Notes under the pieces: generated by a model
Told to the model about the DNA's origin: nothing
Seen by the model: the letters and a program-made list of their open reading frames with translations, nothing else
The model's database searches: none
Assembly: GCF_024346375.1 (NCBI RefSeq)
Contig: NZ_JAGQCV010000019.1
Location: 1-33,717 of the forward strand
Source: Synechococcus sp. ATX 2A4
GTDB taxonomy: Bacteria; Cyanobacteriota; Cyanobacteriia; PCC-6307; Cyanobiaceae
DNA length: 33,717 bases
Direction of reading: 5' to 3'
Position numbers and translations under genes: made by a program
Part shown: piece by piece, positions 7,639-12,640 of the stretch
Layout: every line of letters begins with the position of its first letter
Position numbering within the stretch: the first letter of the stretch is position 1

Positions 7639-7713
7639 CATCCAAATTCAGAAGACGGGAGCAATGGCTTCTGTGCCGAGATTCATGCCCGCTTCTGATT
7701 TGGAGCGTTGGAC
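7633..7713 (+). other. attC site 7 (81 bp)
   Basis: The outer boxes are TTCTAAC (7633-7639) and GTTGGAC (7707-7713). The arms CCAAAT-T-CAGAAG-A-CGGG and CCCG-CTTCTG-ATTTGG pair fully apart from two extrahelical bases. TTCTAAC exactly complements GTTAGAA at 6953-6959. Confidence 0.94.
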
Positions 7714-7755
7714 CAACAGATAAGTAGGGCCCCTGTACCAGTCCGCGCTTAAGCA

Positions 7756-7764
7756 GCTACAGTG
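7756..7764 (+). promoter_or_regulatory. Likely -10 region of hicBA (GCTACAGTG)
   Basis: TACAGT (7758-7763) fits a -10 hexamer 20 bases before the hicB start. The surrounding 9-mer GCTACARTG recurs at the same relative place in cassettes H and I. No convincing -35 hexamer is seen. Confidence 0.35.
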
Positions 7765-7783
7765 GCATGAGGAGGTGATTTCA

Positions 7784-7999
7784 ATGTCTAGACAGTTTGA
7801 TGTAGTAATCGAAAAGGATTCTGAAGGGTTCTTTGTGGCGACGGTCCCTGCGCTACCCGGGTGCCACACACAAGCAAAATCGCTGGATCAGTTAATGGAG
7901 CGAATCAAGGAAGCCATTGAGCTTTGCCTTGAGGTTGCAGGCACTGATCCTGAGACACTTGATTTTGTGGGAGTACAGCGAGTTACCGTAGAAGTGTGA
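7784..7999 (+). CDS. hicB: HicB family antitoxin (cassette G)
   Basis: A 71-residue short HicB. FDVVIEKDSEGFFVATVPAL and PGCHTQAKSLDQLMERIKEA are the classic single-domain HicB fold; no C-terminal DNA-binding domain follows. ATG 7784 is chosen over GTG 7775 because the near-perfect ribosome binding site AGGAGG (7770-7775) sits 8 bases before it. Antitoxin precedes toxin, the reverse of cassette D, and the two genes overlap as GTGA (7996-7999). Confidence 0.92.
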   Translation: MSRQFDVVIEKDSEGFFVATVPALPGCHTQAKSLDQLMERIKEAIELCLEVAGTDPETLDFVGVQRVTVEV

Positions 8000-8220
8000 C
8001 GAGATACTCTGCAGTTTCAGGAAAGACCCTCATCGCAGCCTTGAAGGGAATTGGGTTTGAAGAGATCAGGATAAGAGGTAGCCACCGTTTCCTTAAGCAC
8101 TTGGACGGAAGAACGACAGTTGTTCCCGTTCATTCTAATGAAACTTTGGGGCCTGGCCTCCTGGCAAGCATCCTTCGAGATATCAAGGTCTCAAGAACCG
8201 AATTGCAAGACCTTCTATGA
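7996..8220 (+). CDS. hicA: HicA family toxin (cassette G)
   Basis: A 74-residue HicA mRNA interferase. SGKTLIAALKGIGFEEIRIR is followed by GSHRFLKH, which holds the catalytic His of the family, then TTVVPVHSNETLGPGLLASI and the terminal helix. The start is GTG 7996, overlapping the hicB stop. Unlike the HicA of cassette D, the canonical GSH motif is intact, so this toxin is likely active. Cassette 7708-8315 holds only this pair. Confidence 0.92.
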   Translation: MTRYSAVSGKTLIAALKGIGFEEIRIRGSHRFLKHLDGRTTVVPVHSNETLGPGLLASILRDIKVSRTELQDLL

Positions 8221-8234
8221 CGAACTCAACGGCT

Positions 8235-8321
8235 GTCCAACATCAAGATTCAGCGGCCGGTGCCAAAGATGTCTGATGAATGCACTGGGCTTCTTCCCGC
8301 CGCTGATCTTGAGCGTTAGCC
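8235..8321 (+). other. attC site 8 (87 bp)
   Basis: The outer boxes are GTCCAAC (8235-8241) and GTTAGCC (8315-8321). The arms CAAGAT-T-CAGCGG-C-CGG and CCG-CCGCTG-ATCTTG pair with two extrahelical bases. GTCCAAC exactly complements GTTGGAC at 7707-7713. Confidence 0.94.
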
Positions 8322-8354
8322 AGAGCAGGGGGATGCGCGGAAGTCGCCACCGTG

Positions 8355-8363
8355 GCTACAATG
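8355..8363 (+). promoter_or_regulatory. Likely -10 region of mazEF (GCTACAATG)
   Basis: TACAAT (8357-8362) is a good -10 hexamer 25 bases before the chosen mazE start. It would place transcription initiation near 8369 with a short leader. No clear -35 hexamer is visible. Confidence 0.38.
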
Positions 8364-8387
8364 TGAGCACGTGTGCAGGGTGTGGTC

Positions 8388-8630
8388 GTGGTGCGAGCGA
8401 AGCTGGTCAAAATCGGCAACTCGAGAGGTATCCGCCTCGCCAAGCCGCTGCTTGAGGTTGCAGGGCTCGCTGACGAAGTCGAGATCGAAGCGGCTCCAGG
8501 GGTTCTGACCATCAGGCCATCCGTGCATCCGAGGGCTGGTTGGGCAGAGTCGGCATCGTCTTTGGCGCCAGAGGGACTTCTCGATGAAACGAGCGACACC
8601 CAGTTTGATGACGAAGAGTGGTCATGGTGA
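8388..8630 (+). CDS. mazE: MazE-like AbrB-type antitoxin (cassette H)
   Basis: An 80-residue protein. RAKLVKIGNSRGIRLAKPLL plus DEVEIEAAPGVLTIRP is the MazE/AbrB swapped-hairpin DNA-binding fold. The C-terminal acidic tail (DETSDTQFDDEEWSW) wraps the toxin in this family. The start is uncertain: GTG codons at 8373, 8382, 8388 and 8391 are all in frame. 8388 is preferred because GGG at 8378-8380 lies 7 bases upstream and it gives the usual short N terminus. The 3' end overlaps mazF by 7 bases. Confidence 0.88.
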   Translation: MVRAKLVKIGNSRGIRLAKPLLEVAGLADEVEIEAAPGVLTIRPSVHPRAGWAESASSLAPEGLLDETSDTQFDDEEWSW

Positions 8631-8959
8631 CTGAAGACCACGTCTCAAGAGGCGATATCTTCCTTGTCGCGTTGAATCCCACGCGAGGATCTGAAATCAG
8701 GAAGACGAGGCCTTGTGCCGTAGTGTCGCCGGACGAGCTTAATGCTCACCTTCGCACTTTCATTGTTGCGCCGCTCACAACTGGCGGCCATCCATACCCA
8801 TTTCGTGTGCGTTGCAGGTTTGATGGCAAGGACGGCCATGTTGTGGCTGATCAGCTGAGAGCTGTAGACAGAGACCGTCTAGTCAAGCGGTTGGGGAGTC
8901 TGTCGGAGACTACGCTGAATGAGCTGCTGAGTGTTCTTCAGGCGATGTTCGCTGTGTAG
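8624..8959 (+). CDS. mazF: MazF family endoribonuclease toxin (cassette H)
   Basis: A 111-residue MazF toxin with RGDIFLVALNPTRGSEIRKT, then RPCAVVSPDELNAHL, TFIVAPLTTGGHPYPFRV and VVADQLRAVDRDRLVKRLG, closely matching the canonical E. coli-type MazF pattern. ATG 8624 lies inside mazE and gives the shortest sensible N terminus; GTG 8618 is also in frame. Predicted activity is sequence-specific mRNA cleavage. It occupies cassette 8316-9063. Confidence 0.93.
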   Translation: MVTEDHVSRGDIFLVALNPTRGSEIRKTRPCAVVSPDELNAHLRTFIVAPLTTGGHPYPFRVRCRFDGKDGHVVADQLRAVDRDRLVKRLGSLSETTLNELLSVLQAMFAV

Positions 8960-8965
8960 ATGCCT

Positions 8966-9069
8966 GGCTAACACAGCCATGCACATGACCCGCCACCTTC
9001 AATTTTCCGAGGTCCAACGAGATCCCGAACCAGAAGCTTTCTCCGGCCAGGTGATGGCGAGCGTTAGCC
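8966..9069 (+). other. attC site 9 (104 bp), last recognisable site
   Basis: The outer boxes are GGCTAAC (8966-8972) and GTTAGCC (9063-9069). The arms AGCCAT-G-CACATG-A-CCCGCC and GGCCAGGTGATGGC pair with a few mismatches, more than in its sister site 6. GGCTAAC exactly complements GTTAGCC at 8315-8321. No further attC is found to the right. Confidence 0.92.
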
Positions 9070-9130
9070 GGATCTCTGGGAAGGGAGCCGGGCTGAGCTG
9101 ATGAAGAGGATGCGCTCTAGGCTGGGATAT

Positions 9131-9140
9131 TGCTACAGTG
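9131..9140 (+). promoter_or_regulatory. Extended -10 promoter of hicB (TGCTACAGTG)
   Basis: TGCTACAGT (9131-9139) is an extended -10 element 21 bases before ATG 9161. It is the third occurrence of GCTACARTG upstream of a toxin-antitoxin pair in this array. Confidence 0.4.
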
Positions 9141-9160
9141 CTAACATTAGGGAGCTAAGT

Positions 9161-9370
9161 ATGAACTTCACTTTGGAGTGCGAACAAGAAATAGACGGTC
9201 GTTGGATCGCCGAGGTGCCGCAGTTACCTGGGGTCCTTGCATACGGGAGTTCCTCTGCTGATGTAATGGTAAAGGCCGAGGTCCTGGCCCTTTGTGTTAT
9301 CGCTGATCGGCTTGAAAATTGCGAATCCGAGCCAGTCCGCATCCGGTTCTCGCTTCCAGTCCCTGCATGA
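9161..9370 (+). CDS. hicB: HicB-like antitoxin, orphaned (cassette I remnant)
   Basis: A 69-residue short HicB. FTLECEQEIDGRWIAEVPQL and PGVLAYGSSSADVMVKAEVL match the single-domain HicB fold. ATG 9161 is chosen because AGGGAG (9149-9154) lies 6 bases upstream; a start at 9101 would add residues unlike the family. Its stop overlaps the following hicA start as ATGA (9367-9370), but that hicA is broken, so this antitoxin has no functional partner here. It may still neutralise related HicA toxins. Confidence 0.85.
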   Translation: MNFTLECEQEIDGRWIAEVPQLPGVLAYGSSSADVMVKAEVLALCVIADRLENCESEPVRIRFSLPVPA

Positions 9371-9512
9371 GTTATTGGCCGTCAGCTAGAGCCAAAAGGC
9401 ATTAGCAGCTTCTATTGAGTGGAGAGTTAAGCGTCAATCAGGACCTCACAAGACACTTGAACATGCAGGCTATCCGGACTATGTCTTTGCATTTCATGAT
9501 TGCGAGGAGATC
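9367..9512 (+). pseudogene. hicA: hicA toxin remnant, frameshifted and 3'-truncated
   Basis: From ATG 9367 the frame reads MSYWPSARAKRH and stops at TAG 9403. In another frame, from 9399, the text continues ALAASIEWRVKRQSGPHKTL and GYPDYVFAFHDCEEI to 9512. Together these match the HicA pattern of WPSAKAKR, KRQSGSH and PDYVFAFHDGEEI, with one frameshift near 9399 and GPH in place of GSH. The C-terminal part (normally a GP-R-LARI segment) is absent and unrelated sequence begins at once. Both lesions would inactivate the toxin. Confidence 0.8.
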
Positions 9513-9862
9513 AGGCCTACGCCTATCAATTTGGAGCCGTTGCCTTCAAGCCGACCCTCACCACGATTCCCCAGACGTTCAGACCAACCAAGGCTGGCGC
9601 CTTGGCTTACTTTGTGGGGGGTGATCCCAACTTTCCTGGCGATACAGGTTTTGCCATCAAGCCGTGGAAAGCCTGCCAGGTGCGCAACCAGGTGATCCAA
9701 CTCCAGGGCATGTTTGCCACCACCATGGGCAACGTTGACCTCACCGAAGGCAAAGGGGCGCTCACCACTGTCGACATGACCTGGTCTTTTGTTCGGGAGC
9801 CTGATGGCAGCATCCGCATTGTTCTGCACCACTCCTCCCTCGCGTTCAGCGCGCCGAACTAG
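9513..9862 (+). pseudogene. 5'-truncated gene for a SnoaL/NTF2-like protein
   Basis: An open frame entering from the hicA remnant encodes AVAFKPTLTTIPQTFRPTKA, GALAYFVGGDPNFPGDTGFA, TTMGNVDLTEGKGALTTVDM and ends IRIVLHHSSLAFSAPN at TAG 9860-9862. This looks like the C-terminal two-thirds of an uncharacterised SnoaL/NTF2-like family, in which FKPTL and LHHSS segments recur. The N-terminal part is missing and no convincing start or ribosome site exists; the frame's first candidate codon is TTG 9500 inside hicA sequence. It is therefore called as a gene broken at the integron edge. Family assignment is from memory of the pattern and is moderate. Confidence 0.6.
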
Positions 9863-10008
9863 TTCGCGGTCTCTGTTGTGACCAAGTGGCTGGCGTTTTG
9901 AGCTGAGCCCGAGGCACCAACTGTTCTTCCCCTCGGTGGGTACAGTTCCGGCCAGCATCCCCAGGGGATTTGCTTTTGCTTTGATTGGTGTGGAGAATGG
10001 GACTTGCC

Positions 10009-11145
10009 ATGGCTGGAGCCCTGAACGACTCGGTGACCAATTCTGCGGGGACCTTCCGGATGCCTATCCCTGGAGAGCCTGCTCCGTGGTTTAAGGCACG
10101 CTCAGCATCAAATGAAAAGTATTCTTTCGACACGGTTGCTGGTAGATACATCGTCCTTTGCTTTTATGCATCCTCGTCAGAGCCAGTTAGTAAAGCCGTG
10201 CTGGATTCATTCCTGACGGGGCATCGCGACCTTTTCGACGATGATCATGCCTGCTTCTTTGGAGTGAGTGTCGATCCTGGAGATGAGAATGAAGGACGTG
10301 TGCATGACAGCATGCCTGGGTTTCGGTTCTTTTGGGACTTTGACGGTGCTGTCAGTCGTCTTTATGGTCGTATTGATGGCCAGCGCTATAGTCGCGTCAC
10401 GGTGATCCTGGATGAGCGGCTTCGCGTTTACTCCGTTGTCCCCTTTGGTAGCGACGCGAAGGCGCATGCCGCAAGCGTTGCGCAACTCATAGCTGTAGCG
10501 CCAAAGATCGGCACGTCGCTGGCAGCGCTGGTACCTGCCCCTGTTCTTGTCATCCCCAGAATCTTTGAGCCGCAGCTCTGCCGAAGCCTCATTGACTTCT
10601 ACGACGATGGCGGTGGATCAGACTCTGGATTCATGCGAGATGTTGACGGCAAGACAGTAGGTGTTTATGACTACGGGCATAAGCGCAGATCTGACAAGGT
10701 GATTGATGATGAGGCTTTCAGGGCCACATGCGTGGCCAGGATCCATGATCGCCTTGTTCCTGAAATCCGCAAAGTATTTCAGTTTCATGCCACGCGAATT
10801 GAACGACACATCGTTGCTTGTTATGACGCAGCAGTAGGTGGGCATTTCCGAGCCCATCGGGACAACACAACCAAAGGCACGGCTCACCGCAGATTCGCCG
10901 TGTCAATTGTTTTGAACTCTGGAGAGTTTGATGGTGGATGCCTGAGATTTCCTGAATTTGGCAGGCAAACATATTCTCCGCCGATGGGCGGCGCAGTGGT
11001 GTTCTCGTGCTCCTTGCTGCATGAGGTCACTCCTGTCACTCGTGGCACCCGTTACACATACCTACCATTCCTTTACGACGACGCGGCTGCTGAAGTTCGC
11101 CAAGCGAATTTCGGTTTCATTGAAAAGCCGGAGGTGGTTCAGTGA
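10009..11145 (+). CDS. Peroxiredoxin-like domain fused to 2-oxoglutarate/Fe(II) dioxygenase (prolyl-4-hydroxylase type)
   Basis: A 378-residue protein from ATG 10009; ATG 9997 is also possible. The first ~160 residues follow the AhpC/TSA thioredoxin fold (PGEPAPWFKA, YIVLCFYASSSEP, FFWDFDGAVSRLYGR). The peroxidatic Cys position in the loop after FY is Ser, so the domain should not act as a peroxidase. The C-terminal domain has the Fe(II) triad HRD (H283, D285) and H338, and an Arg in VTRGTRYTYLPF (about R348) for 2-oxoglutarate, typical of P4Hc oxygenases. Substrate is unknown; protein hydroxylation is possible. It lies between the integron scar and the lipoprotein gene. Confidence 0.82.
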   Translation: MAGALNDSVTNSAGTFRMPIPGEPAPWFKARSASNEKYSFDTVAGRYIVLCFYASSSEPVSKAVLDSFLTGHRDLFDDDHACFFGVSVDPGDENEGRVHDSMPGFRFFWDFDGAVSRLYGRIDGQRYSRVTVILDERLRVYSVVPFGSDAKAHAASVAQLIAVAPKIGTSLAALVPAPVLVIPRIFEPQLCRSLIDFYDDGGGSDSGFMRDVDGKTVGVYDYGHKRRSDKVIDDEAFRATCVARIHDRLVPEIRKVFQFHATRIERHIVACYDAAVGGHFRAHRDNTTKGTAHRRFAVSIVLNSGEFDGGCLRFPEFGRQTYSPPMGGAVVFSCSLLHEVTPVTRGTRYTYLPFLYDDAAAEVRQANFGFIEKPEVVQ

Positions 11146-11232
11146 CCTCAAGCGGCAGCCTCAAGCGGCAGCGGTGAGACGCTGTTCACTCCTTCGATCA
11201 AGGTGGGACAGCCTTCGCTCAAGGTGCAACAG
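11146..11232 (+). repeat. Two short tandem repeats after the oxygenase gene
   Basis: CCTCAAGCGGCAG occurs twice in direct succession (11146-11158, 11159-11171). After 19 bases a second pair of 21-base units follows (11191-11211, 11212-11232), sharing CCTTCG and TCAAGGTG and matching at 18 of 21 positions. The tract lies in the 140-base gap between the oxygenase stop and the lipoprotein start. No terminator hairpin is evident. Confidence 0.7.
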
Positions 11233-11285
11233 CCTTCTCCCGCCTCTGCTTGATCTCACAAGTTCAATGTAGCTCGTCCCTACCG

Positions 11286-11774
11286 ATGACAGCACGCCTG
11301 AAGAGCCCCATTCTGTGTCTCCTAGGTGCGCTGGCCGCTTGCAGTCTGCAGGCCCCGCAATCATTTCAGACGATTGATGGCTCGACGGCAGACCGCGTTG
11401 CTGCGATTTCCAAGCTCCTCAGCAGAACCGCCCCACTTCCAAGCTCACTTCTAGACGCCCACTTTTTCGAGCAGCAGACCGGCGATGGCAGGCTCGGTCC
11501 GTCGGACTTTGAGGCGTTTTACGCCCTTACTGTGGCTCCCGCCCATCTCCCTGCGTGGAGGGCTGCATTGTCTCCACTGAAACCCTGGAATCACTTTTCA
11601 AACGACGACGATATCAAGCGTGCAGCACCGTCACCATCCCAGCCGTGGTGGCTGAGCGAAGACGACTTGAGCTTTTTGGAGTTCTACAGCCCGCAATCTC
11701 TCACTGGCCGTGCCAACGGCTGGGTTGGCCTCGCACCCGATGGAAGAATCTTTGTGTATGCGTTCACCTTGTAG
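11286..11774 (+). CDS. Putative lipoprotein of unknown function
   Basis: A 162-residue protein. From ATG 11286 the N terminus MTARLKSPILCLLGALAAC is a lipoprotein signal peptide: positive charge, hydrophobic run, then the lipobox LAAC with Cys19 as lipidation site. The mature part has no recognised domain. It is rich in Trp and Pro (AWRAALSPLKPWNHFSNDDD, QPWWLSEDDL) and ends in a strand-like segment GRIFVYAFTL. An upstream start at 11250 would bury the signal peptide and is rejected. The gene is convergent with exoD, 22 bases apart. Confidence 0.7.
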   Translation: MTARLKSPILCLLGALAACSLQAPQSFQTIDGSTADRVAAISKLLSRTAPLPSSLLDAHFFEQQTGDGRLGPSDFEAFYALTVAPAHLPAWRAALSPLKPWNHFSNDDDIKRAAPSPSQPWWLSEDDLSFLEFYSPQSLTGRANGWVGLAPDGRIFVYAFTL

Positions 11775-11787
11775 GAGCAGGCCTGCA

Positions 11788-11803
11788 CCGCTGATCTCAG
11801 CGG
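11788..11803. terminator. Weak hairpin between convergent lipoprotein and exoD genes
   Basis: CCGCTGA (11788-11794) and TCAGCGG (11797-11803) form a near-palindrome at the convergent gene ends. There is no clear T run on either side, so terminator function is tentative. Confidence 0.25.
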
Positions 11804-12621
11804 CCGATCGCCTGTTTGAGCAGGTCCAGCAGGCTGGAGCCGCCGAACACGATCGCCAGCAGAATTGACGACGACACCACAAAGCCGCAGACGCAGAGCA
11901 CCAGGCCGGCCAGGCTGATGGCGCCGTCGTCGTCCAGCAGGCCAAAGCCCGTGACGAAGATGCCCATGGCTGGCAGGGTGTTGGTGCCGGGGATGGGGAT
12001 CATCATCGAAATCGCCATCAAGGCGATCGCCAGGCCGATCACCATGCGGCCTGGAACACTGGTGCACACCGGCGTGAGCCGGGGGCGGGAAATCGACTCG
12101 ATCCGCCGCAGCCAGGGCAGCCCCAGTTTCAGCACCCGCCGCACCTGGGTCACCTCGAAGCCGTGCGTTCGCCAGCTTTGTGGAAACCAGGGTTCCTGTC
12201 GGCCCAGCAGCAACTGCACCGCCAGCAGCAGCATGGCGATCCCAAACGGAACGGAATAGCCCGGCGCCGGAATCGGCAGCGCCGATGGAAACGACAGCAG
12301 CACAAACAGGAACCCGAAGGTGCGCTCACCGGCGAGGTCGAGCAGATCACTGAGGGTGACCTTGCCCCGCTGCACGGACGTTGGAATGGCGTGGGCAGGG
12401 GCGACGGCGGTTGTCGGTGCGTCCACCTCTGTTGTCACCCAACGCTCCTTGTCGAAGAAAAATTGTTCGAGTTCGCTGGAAAGGGTGGGCACAGGGCGAT
12501 CGCGCTGGGGAATGGGCGGAATGGAGACAGATGGCCCGAACCCCAGCGGGTCGGCCGGTCCGATCGGCGGCGTCTGGGTTTGCGGCTGATCCCTGAGGCT
12601 CAGCGGCGGGCAGGCCAGCAA
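11797..12621 (-). CDS. exoD: ExoD family membrane protein
   Basis: Up to 274 residues. The C-terminal 190 residues match the ExoD (exopolysaccharide synthesis) family: SDLLDLAGERTFGFLFVLLS, FPSALPIPAPGYSVPFGIAM, and several hydrophobic segments (IAMLLLAVQLLLG, MVIGLAIALMAISMMIPIPG, LAGLVLCVCGFVVSSSILLA). The function of this inner-membrane family is poorly defined; in rhizobia it affects exopolysaccharide and stress tolerance. The N-terminal 75 residues are Pro-rich. The start is uncertain: TTG 12621 is the first in frame and GTG 12492 would skip most of the Pro-rich part. It lies 19 bases downstream of the ClC gene on the same strand. Confidence 0.8.
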   Translation of the reverse strand: MLACPPLSLRDQPQTQTPPIGPADPLGFGPSVSIPPIPQRDRPVPTLSSELEQFFFDKERWVTTEVDAPTTAVAPAHAIPTSVQRGKVTLSDLLDLAGERTFGFLFVLLSFPSALPIPAPGYSVPFGIAMLLLAVQLLLGRQEPWFPQSWRTHGFEVTQVRRVLKLGLPWLRRIESISRPRLTPVCTSVPGRMVIGLAIALMAISMMIPIPGTNTLPAMGIFVTGFGLLDDDGAISLAGLVLCVCGFVVSSSILLAIVFGGSSLLDLLKQAIGR

Positions 12622-12640
12622 CGGGCATTGCCCGCAGATC

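Larger units (their letters stand above)
1..9512 (+). mobile_element. Chromosomal integron cassette array (attC-delimited, integrase outside window)
   Basis: Nine attC sites follow one another at 0.6-2.7 kb intervals, all in the same orientation, each just after one gene or gene pair. With cleavage between G and TT of the GTTRRRY box, the complete cassettes are 126-2796, 2797-3771, 3772-5448, 5449-6191, 6192-6953, 6954-7707, 7708-8315 and 8316-9063. In six of the eight the 5' TTRRRY end is exactly complementary to the RYYYAAC box of that cassette's own attC, as expected if each unit once circularised. In the first two only the outermost base differs. The remnant 9064-9512 has lost its attC. 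No integrase or attI is present; since attC sites lie 3' of their genes, intI should be left of position 1. Confidence 0.93.

Noticed and set aside
48-9069. Recurring 80-104 base repeats read as a CRISPR array or MITEs
   Set aside because: Spacing is 0.6-2.7 kb with whole genes between, and the ends match attC boxes with cassette-specific complementarity.
9101-9160. Longer start for the orphan hicB
   Set aside because: It adds residues not seen in short HicB proteins, and a good ribosome site serves ATG 9161.
9415-9624. 69-residue frame spanning the hicA scar
   Set aside because: It reads the hicA remnant in a wrong frame; the HicA-like peptide is in two other frames.
9841-9870. CGAACTAGTTCG palindrome at the end of the truncated gene as an attachment site
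   Set aside because: It is a single 12-base palindrome with no second copy and no associated recombinase.
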